Shown: positions 27,443-36,902, counted from the stretch's first letter. The stretch is DNA of 64,000 nt from Zavarzinia aquatilis (GCF_003173035.1 NZ_QGLE01000006.1:62578-126577); one strand, 5' to 3'. Translations and numbers: made by a program. The notes: a model not told the origin generated them from the letters alone.

Positions 27443-28297
27443 ATGAACGTGGCACTGAACAGCGTGAAGACCGAGGACATGGCGGGCGATGCCGCCCCCG
27501 TCCGGCGGCCGGTCGATACCGGCAAGCTTGAAGTGCGCCTGGCGCACGACGGCGCGGAATTGCTTGCCGCCCAGCGCCTGCGCTACCGGGTCTTCTATGA
27601 CGAGATGGGCGCGACCCCTTCGCCCGCCGCGGCGGCGGAGCGGCGGGACTTCGATCACTTCGACCCCCTGTGCGACCATCTTCTGGTGATCGACCACGCG
27701 GTCGCGGAAACCGATGGGCCGAGTGTGGTCGGCACCTATCGCCTGCTGCGCGAGGAAGTGGCGCGCGAACATGGCGGCTTCTATTCCGCCGGCGAATTCG
27801 ATCTGTCCTTCCTCGAGAAGAACCGGCGGCCGGACGATAATTTCCTCGAGCTTGGCCGCTCCTGCGTCGCGCCGGAATATCGCACCAACGCGGTCATCCA
27901 GATGCTGTGGCGCGCCATCGCCGGCTATATCGTCGAACACAAGATCAGCCTGATGTTCGGCTGCGGCAGCCTGCCGGGCACCGATCCGGACGCCCTCGCC
28001 GTGCCGCTGTCCTATCTCTATCACAACCACATGGCCCCGCCGGAGCGCCGCGTGCGCGCCCTGCCCGGGCGCTATGTCGAGATGAACCGCCTGCCCAGGG
28101 AAGCGATCAGCCCGCGCGACGGGCTGCGCACCCTGCCGCCCCTGATCAAGGGCTACCTGCGCCTCGGCGGCTATATCGGCGACGGCGCGGTGATCGACCC
28201 CGAATTCAAGACCGTCGACTGCTTCATCATGGTGCCCTGCGACACCCTGACCGAACGCTATATCGCCCGCTACCAGAAGGGCGACCCGGCCGACTGA
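27443..28297 (+). CDS. olsB: L-ornithine N-alpha-acyltransferase OlsB-like (GNAT)
   Basis: 284 residues. L-E-V-R-L-A-H-D, A-A-Q-R-L-R-Y-R-V-F-Y-D-E-M-G and the central F-L-E-L-G-R-S-C-V-A-P-E-Y-R-T-N match OlsB, which attaches a 3-hydroxyacyl group from acyl carrier protein to ornithine. The product lyso-ornithine lipid is then acylated by OlsA, which is not in the window. Ornithine lipids replace phospholipids when phosphate is scarce. No Pho box was recognised upstream. The gene is single, with a 144-bp leader and a hairpin repeat after it. Confidence 0.85.
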   Translation: MNVALNSVKTEDMAGDAAPVRRPVDTGKLEVRLAHDGAELLAAQRLRYRVFYDEMGATPSPAAAAERRDFDHFDPLCDHLLVIDHAVAETDGPSVVGTYRLLREEVAREHGGFYSAGEFDLSFLEKNRRPDDNFLELGRSCVAPEYRTNAVIQMLWRAIAGYIVEHKISLMFGCGSLPGTDPDALAVPLSYLYHNHMAPPERRVRALPGRYVEMNRLPREAISPRDGLRTLPPLIKGYLRLGGYIGDGAVIDPEFKTVDCFIMVPCDTLTERYIARYQKGDPAD

Positions 28298-28336
28298 GCC
28301 GGGCGCCCAACCCGGCCTGATCCGGGGACACCCTGA

Positions 28337-28395
28337 TCCGGGGACACTATACTTAATTCGTAGCCATCTGCGGAATTGAGTATAGTGTCCCCGGA
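28337..28395. repeat. REP-like hairpin element between olsB and sodB
   Basis: 23-bp arms with one mismatch (28337-28359 and 28373-28395), left arm starting TCCGGGGACACTATACTTAA, with a 13-nt loop. A partial direct copy of the left end, CTGATCCGGGGACAC, lies just upstream. This sequence type resembles repeats mobilised by REP-associated tyrosine transposases; no transposase gene is in the window. It may also serve as a terminator for both convergent genes. Confidence 0.8.
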
Positions 28396-28451
28396 TTGAG
28401 GGCCGTGAAAGCGGCGGGGGCTGGTGCCCGCCGCCGCTCCCGGTTCAGCGA

Positions 28452-29075
28452 TCAGACGCCAGCGTCGAGGGTCGTGACCTCTTCGATGCGCTTCTCGACG
28501 AAGGACCAGTTGATCAGGCTGTCGACGAAGGTTTCGGCGAAGCCCTTACGGTTGTTGCGATAGTCGATGTAATAGGCGTGTTCCCACACGTCCATCACGG
28601 CAAGGGCGTCCTTGCCGGCGGTCAGCGGGGTCTCGGCGTTGCCGGTCGTGGTGATCGCCAGCTTGTCGCCTTCCTTGAGCAGCCACACCCAGCCCGAGCC
28701 GAACTGGCCGAGGGCGGCGGTGGTGAAGGCGGTCTTGAAGCCGGCGTAATCGCCGAACGACTTGTCGATCAGCGCGGAAATCGCCGCCGACGGCTTGGTC
28801 GAGCCGGGGGTCGAGAGCGACAGCCAGTAGAGCGTGTGGTTGTAGTGCTGGCCGGCGTTGTTGAACAGCTTCTTGCCCGCGGGATCGGCGGCGGCGATCT
28901 TCACCACCTCTTCGATCGACTTGCCGGCAAGGGCCGGGGTCGCCGCCACGATCTCGTTCGCGACGGTGATGTAAGCCTGATGGTGCTTGCCATGGTGGAA
29001 CGAGAAGCTCTCGGCCGACAGGGCGGGGGCGAGCGCGCTCGGATCGAATTTCAGTTCGGGAAGCTTGAAGGCCAT
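28452..29075 (-). CDS. sodB: Superoxide dismutase [Fe]
   Basis: 207 residues. Metal ligands: His in F-H-H-G-K-H-H (about residue 26), His in H-Y-N-H-T-L-Y-W, and the Asp/His pair in D-V-W-E-H-A-Y-Y-I-D-Y. The Gln in N-N-A-G-Q-H-Y-N and the Q-F-G-S-G-W segment fit the iron form better than the manganese form. No signal peptide, so cytosolic. GAGGA lies 8 nt before the ATG. It converts superoxide to peroxide and oxygen. Confidence 0.95.
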   Translation of the reverse strand: MAFKLPELKFDPSALAPALSAESFSFHHGKHHQAYITVANEIVAATPALAGKSIEEVVKIAAADPAGKKLFNNAGQHYNHTLYWLSLSTPGSTKPSAAISALIDKSFGDYAGFKTAFTTAALGQFGSGWVWLLKEGDKLAITTTGNAETPLTAGKDALAVMDVWEHAYYIDYRNNRKGFAETFVDSLINWSFVEKRIEEVTTLDAGV

Positions 29076-29113
29076 GTCGCATTCCTCAGTTGATGACGGC
29101 GGGGCGTAGAGTG

Positions 29114-29143
29114 TTTCTAGAATTCTTCGCCCATCGACCGCAA
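29114..29143 (-). promoter_or_regulatory. Candidate sodB promoter
   Basis: Minus strand TTGCGG (29138-29143), 18-nt spacer, TAGAAA (29114-29119), 38 bp before the ATG. The -10 is identical to the one proposed for the TonB-receptor operon and also overlaps a TTCTAGAA palindrome. Confidence 0.4.
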
Positions 29144-29202
29144 GTGTCTGATCATCCCCGCTAATCACATAGACCCGGCGCCCGGCCGGTGCCAGCCTTT
29201 TG

Positions 29203-30336
29203 TTACCCCGCGAGCCAGCCCGAAAGCGCGTCCTCGGCCAGGGCGAAGGAGGTCGACATGCCGGTGCCGCTCGTCACCATCACGGCCCGGACACCGGGCG
29301 CCGCATCCTCGATCAGCGCCGCCTCGGTCTTCGAATGGGGATAGATGCCGATCCAGCGTTCCACCACCCTGTCGCTGCCAAGGCGCAGGGCGCGCCGGGC
29401 ATGGCCGATCATCAGCTCGTCGACCCCATCGGGCGCGAAGGGATCGGGCGTCGTCGCATAATGATGCGAATCGCCGACGACGAGGGAGCCGTCCGCCGAC
29501 TGCACGACAATGAGATGGATACCGTTGTCGAGGCTTGGCGCTTCTTCCTTCGCCAGCACGGCCTTCAGCGCCTCGGCCGCGGGCAATTCCGAAAAGCCGA
29601 GGTAACGGCCGAGCGACATGTCGTTCATGATCGAGCCGGGCAGGACCCAGCCGGTTCCCTGCGGCGCCAGGCGCAGCATGTGCAGTTTGCACAGGTCGAG
29701 ATCGCGCCGCGCCCAAAGCTCGGGATAGAGGCCGAGGAAATCGCCGCCGGGGCAGACCACCGCCTGACCGGCCTCGATCACGCCCGCCGTCGTCCTGATT
29801 CGTGGCAGCTCGATCTCCTTCACCAGCGTGTTGCGCAGGAACGTCACGCCCATCTCGGCTTCCAGCCAGGCGGCCAGCTTCGGCACCGCGAGGCGCGGCT
29901 CCACCCGCATCTCGTGCGGGCTCCACAGGCAGGCGGTGGCATCTTCGTGGCGCAGCAGGGGCAGGCGCGCGGCGATCTGCGCGGGCGACAGCATCTCGCA
30001 GCCCGCGCCCATCTCGGAGGCGACGAAGGCTTCGACGACGGCGGCGGCCTCGGGCCGGTGGGCGATCACCGCGGTGCCGCGATGAATGACCTCGATGCCC
30101 GCCTTCGGCGCGACCTCGGCCCAGATGTTGCGGCTGCGCAGGGCCCGGTTCCAGACCGTGCCCTGCTGCTGGCCGGTCACGGTGACGAAGCCGAAATTGC
30201 GGATCGAGGCGCTGTTGGCCTGGGCGTCGCGGTCGATCACCACCACCCGCCGCCCGGCCTTCACGGCCGCCAGGGCATGGGCGAGACCGACGATGCCGGC
30301 GCCGACGATGGCGAGGTCGAAAACACGGGTGGACAT
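29203..30336 (-). CDS. FAD-dependent oxidoreductase, TIGR03364/HpnW-like
   Basis: 377 residues. FAD-binding Rossmann motif V-G-A-G-I-V-G-L-A-H-A at about 11-21. N-S-A-S-I-R-N-F-G-F-V-T-V-T-G-Q at about 41-56 is characteristic of this DAO-family branch; a C-terminal S-G-T-G-M-S-T-S-F-A closes the FAD site. In other genomes these proteins sit with aminoethylphosphonate transport and phosphonatase genes, so oxidation of an amine or aminophosphonate is expected. Here no phosphonate gene is near, so the substrate is open. An upstream in-frame extension lacks the family N-terminus and was not used. Confidence 0.85.
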   Translation of the reverse strand: MSTRVFDLAIVGAGIVGLAHALAAVKAGRRVVVIDRDAQANSASIRNFGFVTVTGQQQGTVWNRALRSRNIWAEVAPKAGIEVIHRGTAVIAHRPEAAAVVEAFVASEMGAGCEMLSPAQIAARLPLLRHEDATACLWSPHEMRVEPRLAVPKLAAWLEAEMGVTFLRNTLVKEIELPRIRTTAGVIEAGQAVVCPGGDFLGLYPELWARRDLDLCKLHMLRLAPQGTGWVLPGSIMNDMSLGRYLGFSELPAAEALKAVLAKEEAPSLDNGIHLIVVQSADGSLVVGDSHHYATTPDPFAPDGVDELMIGHARRALRLGSDRVVERWIGIYPHSKTEAALIEDAAPGVRAVMVTSGTGMSTSFALAEDALSGWLAG

Positions 30337-30486
30337 GGTCGGGAACTCCAGCGGGTACGGGCGGCTATCGGGCCGGGCCATACCATGACAGGATCGCGGG
30401 GGGACCGGGAAGACCCTGCCGCGCATCGGGGACCCGCGCGAAGGGTATTGCCGGCCCCGCGTTTTCGCATTTTCGGGGGGAATACC

Positions 30487-31410
30487 ATGTCCATGAAGAG
30501 ATCGGGCGACAGCCCGTCGCCGCCTGCCGTGCTGAGCAAGATCGGTCCCATCGGCGCGATCTTCGCCGGCGCCGTCGTCGTGCTGTCGAGCTGGTACACG
30601 ATCGACGAGGGCGAGGTCGGCGTCGTCCTGCGCAATGGCGCGGTGCTGGACGTCGCCGGGCCCGGCCTTCATTTCAAGCTGCCGATCATCGACAATGTGG
30701 TCAGCCTGTCGACGCGGACCGAGAAGCTGAACCTGCCCGAAGTCGCGGCCTATTCGCAGGATATCCAGGCGGCCTTCCTGAACATGTCGGTGAACTACCG
30801 GATCAACGCCGGGCAGGCGACGGAGATCTACGCCAAGCTCGGGGTCAATTTCGCCGACCGTATCCTGATGCCGGCGCTCCTCGACCGGACCAAGGCGGTG
30901 TTCGGCCGCTACAACGCGCCGAGCATCGTCGGCGAGCGAGCGAAACTGGTCGCCGACATCACCGATTCGCTGCGCGAGGCGGTGACCGAGGAAGGCATCA
31001 TCATCGAGAGCGTGCAGATCGAGAACATCGACTTCTCGGATGCCTTCGAGCAGGCGATCGAGCAGCGGATGCAGGCCGAGGTCGAGGTGACCCGCCTGCG
31101 CCAGAATCTGGAGCGGGAAAAGGTCCAGGCCGAAATCCGCAGGACGGCCGCCCAGGGCCAGGCCGATTCGACCGTGGTCCAGGCGCGGGCCGAGGCCGAT
31201 TCGCGCGCGCTTCAGGCCAAGGCCGAGGCCGACGCCCTGCGCCTGCGCGGCGAGGCGGAGGCCGATTCGATCCGCGCCAAGGGCCTCGCCATGAAGGAAA
31301 ATCCGGCCCTGATCGAACTGATCCGGGCCGAGCGCTGGGATGGCCGCCTGCCCCAGACCATGGTGCCCGGCGGCGCCATGCCCTTCATCGAGATGACGCC
31401 CGGGAAATAG
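30487..31410 (+). CDS. Prohibitin-like SPFH/Band 7 membrane protein
   Basis: 307 residues. One membrane segment at about 18-40 (I-G-A-I-F-A-G-A-V-V-V-L-S-S-W-Y). The Band 7 domain V-G-V-V-L-R-N-G-A and G-P-G-L-H-F-K-L-P-I-I-D covers about 45-215. A long Ala/Glu/Gln-rich coiled coil from about 190 to 270 is typical of prohibitin oligomers. Such proteins form ring assemblies that organise membranes or control FtsH-type proteases; no protease gene is adjacent. It is convergent with the alpha-2-macroglobulin gene. Confidence 0.88.
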   Translation: MSMKRSGDSPSPPAVLSKIGPIGAIFAGAVVVLSSWYTIDEGEVGVVLRNGAVLDVAGPGLHFKLPIIDNVVSLSTRTEKLNLPEVAAYSQDIQAAFLNMSVNYRINAGQATEIYAKLGVNFADRILMPALLDRTKAVFGRYNAPSIVGERAKLVADITDSLREAVTEEGIIIESVQIENIDFSDAFEQAIEQRMQAEVEVTRLRQNLEREKVQAEIRRTAAQGQADSTVVQARAEADSRALQAKAEADALRLRGEAEADSIRAKGLAMKENPALIELIRAERWDGRLPQTMVPGGAMPFIEMTPGK

Positions 31411-31420
31411 CAGGGGCGGC

Positions 31421-31485
31421 GGCCCACCTCCCCCCCCTCTCCGCCCTTCAGGGGGGAGTGGGCCGGGGTGAGGTGGGCGGCCTGC
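31421..31485. repeat. Palindromic element shared with the hemW 5' region
   Basis: GGCGGCCCACCTC on the left and GAGGTGGGCGGCC on the right form perfect arms around GC-rich inner stems. Positions 31441-31480 match 18928-18967 in reverse with two mismatches. It sits between convergent genes and could act as a bidirectional terminator. Confidence 0.75.
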
Positions 31486-31488
31486 GTG

Positions 31489-34400
31489 TTACTCCACCGG
31501 CACCACGGTCACCGTGCCCATGGCGTCGCGGGCGCGGTATTCGGGGCGATACATGTCCTCGACCGCGACGCCGGGCACCCGATAGGTGCCGGGGGTCACG
31601 GCGCGGACGATATAGGCGACGGCGAAGCTGCTGTTTTCCGTCGTATCGAATGCGGCGACGTAACGGTCGTCGAGGGCTTCCTGATACTGCGGATAGGTCA
31701 TTTCAGGCAGCCAGCCGATCTCGCCCGCGGTGGTCGAGCCGACGAGACGCGGATTCTCGATCTCGAAGCCCGCGGGCAGGAGGTCGATCACCATCAGCTG
31801 ATTGCCGAGACCAGACGTGGTCCGCCCGGTGACGACCGCGACCATCATGGTCCCCTGAGCGACCGCCTTGGGGTCGATCGCCTTGCCGTCGAGGGTGAAG
31901 AAGCGGCGCTGCACCTCGATGCCCGCGCTGCTGGCGGGCATGTCCTTGGCGGGAACGCCGATCACCGTGCCGGTGTACCAGACCGAACCTTCGCCCTGGT
32001 TCTCGAGCCGGAGACCGGCCGCGACCTCGGCGATGGTGGGCCGCACCGCATAGGCGGTGCTGCGCGGCGGCACGGCGGTGGCGCCGACCGCGACCTGCAT
32101 CCTGTTGTCGCCATCGGCCAGCGCCCGGGCGGCCATCAGCAGCCAGGCGCTTTCCTGCGTCGACAGCCAGCGCTTGCCACCGACCATGTCGGCGACCTTG
32201 GCGGCCAGGGCTTCGGGGTCGATGCCTGGCACCTTGGTCTCGGCGGCGAGGGCGACGATGGCGGCGAGGTCGCGCACCTGACTGCCGTAATCGCTGCCCG
32301 CGTTGCGCCGGTCCTGCGCCGCCAGGGCGCGGTCGAAAGCCTCGGAGGCGCGGCCGGTATCGCCCATCAGGGCGAGGGCGGCGCCGACCTGGGCCATGGC
32401 CAGCGGCGTCGGCAGGTCGATGCCGACCGCGTCATGCATGTAGCGGGTGGCGCCGATTTCGCCCACGCCCGCCTCGGCGAGGACATAGAGCGCATAGGCG
32501 CGGGAGGCGAGGGCATCCGGCCCGTCGTCGCGCCGGTTCTCGCCGTGGCGCTTCAGCCAGGCGAGGCCGCGGCGATAGGCGAAGTCCGGCACGGCGATGT
32601 CGCGCGCCCGCGCCCTCGTCAGGAAGTCGAGGGCATAGGCGGTCAGCCAGGGCTGGGTATCGCCGTAATAGTCCCACAGGGCGAAGCTGCCGTCGCCGCG
32701 CTGCATCTCGAGGATATGGCCGATGGCCTTCTCGATCCGCGCGGTCAGGTCGGGCTCGTCCGGCTGCTCCCACAGCTTGGCGACCTCGCCGACATAGAGC
32801 AGCGGCAGGGCCCGGCTGGTGGTCTGTTCGAGGCAGCCGTAGGGGTAGCGGTCGAGGCCGCGCAGCAGGCCGGCGACATCGACATTGGGCCGCGGGCTGA
32901 GACTGAGCAACAGCTCCGGCGTGCCGGGGACGTAAGGGTCGAGCGCCTTCTGCCCGACGGTCAAGCCGTCGCGGGGTTTCAGCTGGCGCACCAGCCGGTC
33001 GATGGAGGGCAGCTGCGGCGCCCGCGTGCCGATGCTGACGGTGCGCGAGAAGCTGAAGCCATTCGGCCCCTCGACGGTCAGGGCCAGCTTGCCGAGACCG
33101 GCGGCGACCGCCTTGATCGGGATGTTTACCGTCCTGGTCGCGCCGACCGGCAGATCGACCGGGCCGGGCTTCTTGCCCGGCACCAGCTGGACGATGTCGT
33201 CCCCGGCGATGGAGACCGAATAGGCCCCCGCCGCACCCGCCGCGTTGCTGAGGGTGACGGTCAGCCGGCTGGTGTCGCCGACGCCGAGGAAGCGCGCGGT
33301 CGAGGTGAGCACGACGACCGGATCGCGCACGATCAGGCCCTTGTCGGCGCTGCCGACCTGACGGGCGTTCCAGGCGACGGCCATCAGGCGCAGGCGGCCG
33401 TTGTAATCGGGCACGTCGAAGGACAGCGTGCCCTTGCCACTGGCGTCGAGGGCGACGATGCCGGTGAAGAGCGAGACCAGCTTGATGTCCGACGGCGGGG
33501 CGCCGCGCCGGCCGAGGGCATAGCCGTCGCCACCTTCGCGAAGCGCGCCGGGCTTGCCCAGCTTGGCGTTCAGCAGCTGGCCATAGGCATCGTGGATGTC
33601 GAGGCCGAGGCGGCGCTTGCCGAACAGCTGGGACAGCGGATCGGGGGTCTGGAAGTCGGTCAGTTGCAGGATGCCTTCATCGACCGCGGCCACGGTGACG
33701 AAGGTGGGCGATGCCCCCGCGATGCCCTTCACCTCGATCGGGATCGAGACCTTCTGGCGCGGCAGCACCATGTCGGGCGCGTTCATCGCGATCTGCAACT
33801 GGCGGGCAGCGGGATCGACGCCCAGCCAGGCGAGGCCGATGGCGCGGCCCGGGCCACGCTCGCTGTCGGCATCGCCCGGGCGGAAGGCGGTGGCGAGGAC
33901 ATAGGCGCCCGCGCCCCAGGCTTCCGAAACCGGCACCTCGATGTCGGTGCCGGTCGCGGGCACGGTGACGTTCCGGGTTTCCAGCACCTTGTCGGTGGCG
34001 ACGATGATCTGCACTTCACCGGCGAAGGGCGCCTGCAGGCGCAGTTTCGCCGTCTCGCCGGGGGTATAGAGCGGCTTGTCGGCGACCACGGTCATCTTGT
34101 CCGGGGTCTCGCCGATCGAGGGGGCGATGAACCAGCCGGCGGTGAAGCGCAGCGACGAGGCGGCGCCGGTGCCGGCGTCGGTCAGCTCGATGCGGTAGCG
34201 GCCGTATTGCACCGCCTGCGTCTGCAGGGTGACCGGGCCGGCCGCCTTCAGGTCGATGGTGCCGGTGCCCAGCGGCTTGTCGCGCACGACGACGTCATAG
34301 TTCCAGGCGCCATTGCGGAAATACCACTGATAGCTCCAGTCCTCGCGCACCAGCGACCAGCGCACGCCCGAGGCATCGCTCGGTTTGCCCGACTGGTCGA

Positions 34401-36675
34401 GGGCGATCAGCTGGAAGCCGGGGGTGCCGTTCTCGGCCAGTTCGGCATTCTCGAAACCGGCCTTCACGCCCAGCCACAGGGGCCGGTTGCGTACCGGCAG
34501 CTCCAGCCGCTGGCTGACCGGGCGGCCGCTGGTCTCGAAGACATCGGCGCGGATCATCGCGGTCAGCGGCTGCACCGTGTCGGGCAGCTGGCCGGGGTCG
34601 ATCTCGAAGGTGACCTTGCCCTTGGCGTCGGTCACCTGATCCTCGAGGTTGACGCGGACCTGCTCCACATTCTCGTCGACGAGGCCGAAGCTGTAGTCCT
34701 TGAAGTCGGGGAAGGGCACCTCGGCCTCGCCGATCACGACTTCGACCGCGCTGCGCAGGTCGGCGGCCGGCGTGCCGAAGAGATATTTCGCCTCGATCGA
34801 CAGGGGTACCGGATGGCCCGGCTCGATCGCCGGGGCGTCGGCCTTCACCTTGGTCTCGATGCGGGCGGGGACGATATCCTCGACGAGGACGGACAGGCTG
34901 CCGACGGCCGCCTTGTCCGGATCGGTGTGCCACGACAGGGTCCAGCTGCCGGTGCGCGCCCCGGCGCTGATCGCCCAGGTCACGTCATAGGCGCCGCCCG
35001 CCGCCGGCTTCAGCGGCCGGCGCTCGATCTCGACACCGTCGGGCCGGGTGACCTTCAGGGTCAGCGGCAGGTCGGCCACGGCATTGCCGGCATCGTCGCG
35101 CAGCAGGGCCATGATGTGGGCGGTCTCGCCCGGGCGATAGACGCCGCGCTCGGCATAGGCGAAGAGGTCGAGCGGGCCGGGCTGCGGCCGGCCCGAAACA
35201 CCGCGATCCGACAGGTCGAAGGCAGGGCCGGTCAGGTCGAGGAAGGTGAAATCGCCGCCCCCGGCGAAGGCCATGATGGCGGCGGGGGAACGGCCGCCCT
35301 CGGCCCGCAGCAGGCCGGGGTCGAAGCGGACGACGCCCTTGTCGTCGGTCTTCGCCCGTGACAACTCGTCGTTGTTGCGGGCATAGAGGCCGATGTCGAC
35401 CCCGGCCGCCGGCTTGCCGGTCGAGAGCGAGCGGGCGACCACGGTCAGCCCGTCGTTGGCGGCATAGGTGGTCAGGCCGACATCGGTCACCACCACCCAC
35501 TGGGTGGCGAGGTCGTCCCAATAGTCGGGTTCGCCGGTCGCGGGCGCCGCGGTCAGGACATAGACGCCGGGGGCGGCGGTCTTGCGCATCTGCTCGATGT
35601 CGATCGCGGTGACGACGCGCTTGTTCGCCTCGTTCTCGATCGTGACCTCGCCCTGCCAGACTTTCTCGCCCGAGGTCTGGGCGATTTCCTCGGCGTCATA
35701 GGACGTCAGGATGCGCATGAAATTGCCGTTGGCGATGGTCGGCAGGATGTTGCGGTCGTTGATGCGGTAGAGAACGAGGCGGGCCTTGTCGGTATTGACC
35801 GACTGCAGCGGAATGCCGGTCGCGCCGACCTTGGGCAGGATATAGGCGGACTGGGTGAAGCCGAGGCTTTCCGGCCGGTTGCCGACGGTGATCGCCGCGC
35901 CCTCGTCGCGGTCCAGCTTCACACCTTCGGTGCCGGGCAGGCCCTTGGCGGCGGCGATCTCATAGGCTTCGCCAAAGCGCGCGCCTTCGACGCACAGGGT
36001 CTTGTCGCGGACGACGATGGCGCCGTCGAATTTCGGCGTGACCTCGATGTAATCCTCGTAATGGGCGGTCGGGTTCAGCTCGCCGTAGAAATCGAGGCAA
36101 AGCGCGGGGGTGTCCGCGTCCTCGTTGGCATAGGCGTTGATGATCCGGAAGCGCGTCGCCTCTTCCAGCTCGGCGATCTGCTCGTCATAGGCGTTGGATC
36201 CCGCGACCTTGGCCGCCTCGCGATAGGCTTCGAGCGCCAGCTCCGGGTTGTCGTTGCGCGACAGCGAGGTGCCGAGGATTTCGAGCGCGGCCAGTTTCGC
36301 CGGCTTCGTCTTGGCCAGCGTATAGGCGCGATAGGCGGCGGGGGTGGCGCGCCAGTAGTTGGAATTGCGCAGCTGGATTTCCGCCAGCAGCGTCCAGGTC
36401 GCGGCATCGTCGAGGCCGAGGGCGATCGCCCGCTCGTAGAAATCGGAGGCCTGCCACCAGCGCTCGCGCTTGGCCTGGATCGCGGCCGCCTCGACCGCGC
36501 GCTTGGCTTCGGCGAGGTCTTTCGGACCCTCGTCGCGGCCGGCGATCGAATCCATGTAATAGCCGGCCTGTTCCTGAAGCCTGTCCAGCGTGCCCGCCAT
36601 CGCGGCGCCGGTCACGGCCCCCGACAGGACAAAGGCGACGAGCAGACTGCGAAGCGCCGAAGCGATGCGGCCCAT
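31489..36675 (-). CDS. Bacterial alpha-2-macroglobulin family protein
   Basis: 1,728 residues. Signal peptide from M-G-R-I-A-S-A-L-R-S-L-L-V-A to A-M-A-G (cleavage near 28); no lipobox Cys, so soluble periplasmic. Several MG beta domains (about 200-900), a bait-like linker, and the thioester motif G-C-L-E-Q with Cys1281 and Gln1284 (codons 32824-32835), followed by the helical thioester-domain barrel. These proteins trap proteases or foreign enzymes that enter the periplasm. The usual partner gene pbpC is not beside it. An in-frame ATG 78 bp upstream is open but lacks the signal peptide start. A perfect CRP-type palindrome lies 89 bp upstream. Confidence 0.93.
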   Translation of the reverse strand: MGRIASALRSLLVAFVLSGAVTGAAMAGTLDRLQEQAGYYMDSIAGRDEGPKDLAEAKRAVEAAAIQAKRERWWQASDFYERAIALGLDDAATWTLLAEIQLRNSNYWRATPAAYRAYTLAKTKPAKLAALEILGTSLSRNDNPELALEAYREAAKVAGSNAYDEQIAELEEATRFRIINAYANEDADTPALCLDFYGELNPTAHYEDYIEVTPKFDGAIVVRDKTLCVEGARFGEAYEIAAAKGLPGTEGVKLDRDEGAAITVGNRPESLGFTQSAYILPKVGATGIPLQSVNTDKARLVLYRINDRNILPTIANGNFMRILTSYDAEEIAQTSGEKVWQGEVTIENEANKRVVTAIDIEQMRKTAAPGVYVLTAAPATGEPDYWDDLATQWVVVTDVGLTTYAANDGLTVVARSLSTGKPAAGVDIGLYARNNDELSRAKTDDKGVVRFDPGLLRAEGGRSPAAIMAFAGGGDFTFLDLTGPAFDLSDRGVSGRPQPGPLDLFAYAERGVYRPGETAHIMALLRDDAGNAVADLPLTLKVTRPDGVEIERRPLKPAAGGAYDVTWAISAGARTGSWTLSWHTDPDKAAVGSLSVLVEDIVPARIETKVKADAPAIEPGHPVPLSIEAKYLFGTPAADLRSAVEVVIGEAEVPFPDFKDYSFGLVDENVEQVRVNLEDQVTDAKGKVTFEIDPGQLPDTVQPLTAMIRADVFETSGRPVSQRLELPVRNRPLWLGVKAGFENAELAENGTPGFQLIALDQSGKPSDASGVRWSLVREDWSYQWYFRNGAWNYDVVVRDKPLGTGTIDLKAAGPVTLQTQAVQYGRYRIELTDAGTGAASSLRFTAGWFIAPSIGETPDKMTVVADKPLYTPGETAKLRLQAPFAGEVQIIVATDKVLETRNVTVPATGTDIEVPVSEAWGAGAYVLATAFRPGDADSERGPGRAIGLAWLGVDPAARQLQIAMNAPDMVLPRQKVSIPIEVKGIAGASPTFVTVAAVDEGILQLTDFQTPDPLSQLFGKRRLGLDIHDAYGQLLNAKLGKPGALREGGDGYALGRRGAPPSDIKLVSLFTGIVALDASGKGTLSFDVPDYNGRLRLMAVAWNARQVGSADKGLIVRDPVVVLTSTARFLGVGDTSRLTVTLSNAAGAAGAYSVSIAGDDIVQLVPGKKPGPVDLPVGATRTVNIPIKAVAAGLGKLALTVEGPNGFSFSRTVSIGTRAPQLPSIDRLVRQLKPRDGLTVGQKALDPYVPGTPELLLSLSPRPNVDVAGLLRGLDRYPYGCLEQTTSRALPLLYVGEVAKLWEQPDEPDLTARIEKAIGHILEMQRGDGSFALWDYYGDTQPWLTAYALDFLTRARARDIAVPDFAYRRGLAWLKRHGENRRDDGPDALASRAYALYVLAEAGVGEIGATRYMHDAVGIDLPTPLAMAQVGAALALMGDTGRASEAFDRALAAQDRRNAGSDYGSQVRDLAAIVALAAETKVPGIDPEALAAKVADMVGGKRWLSTQESAWLLMAARALADGDNRMQVAVGATAVPPRSTAYAVRPTIAEVAAGLRLENQGEGSVWYTGTVIGVPAKDMPASSAGIEVQRRFFTLDGKAIDPKAVAQGTMMVAVVTGRTTSGLGNQLMVIDLLPAGFEIENPRLVGSTTAGEIGWLPEMTYPQYQEALDDRYVAAFDTTENSSFAVAYIVRAVTPGTYRVPGVAVEDMYRPEYRARDAMGTVTVVPVE

Positions 36676-36763
36676 GACGAGATTCCCCCCTCGAAAACCG
36701 CGCGATCCTACACCAAGGCCGAGGTCCGTGCCGACTATCTTGACGCGCGGCACCAGCCGGACC

Positions 36764-36779
36764 TGTGACGCGGATCACA
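36764..36779 (-). promoter_or_regulatory. CRP-type palindrome upstream of the alpha-2-macroglobulin gene
   Basis: TGTGA-CGCGGA-TCACA: both half-sites match the CRP consensus exactly with the correct 6-bp spacing, 89 bp before the start codon. CRP-family regulation is therefore plausible; no promoter hexamers were convincingly seen next to it. Confidence 0.5.
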
Positions 36780-36902
36780 GCGCAGCGAGGATTGACGATG
36801 AAGGTGACGGGATGATGGCGGACGGTCTCCGCCGGGACTGAACGGGCTTGCCCCCCGGGCCGGTGGCGCGCTTCTGCGCATCCCTCGGCGACAAGCCTGA
36901 TC

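Noticed and set aside
31468-35361. A very long open frame of nearly 1,300 codons on the + strand opposite the alpha-2-macroglobulin gene, rich in Gly, Asp, His, Arg.
   Set aside because: It is a GC-bias shadow: the opposite frame has a full set of A2M motifs, and the + frame has no recognisable domain and the typical composition of antisense frames.
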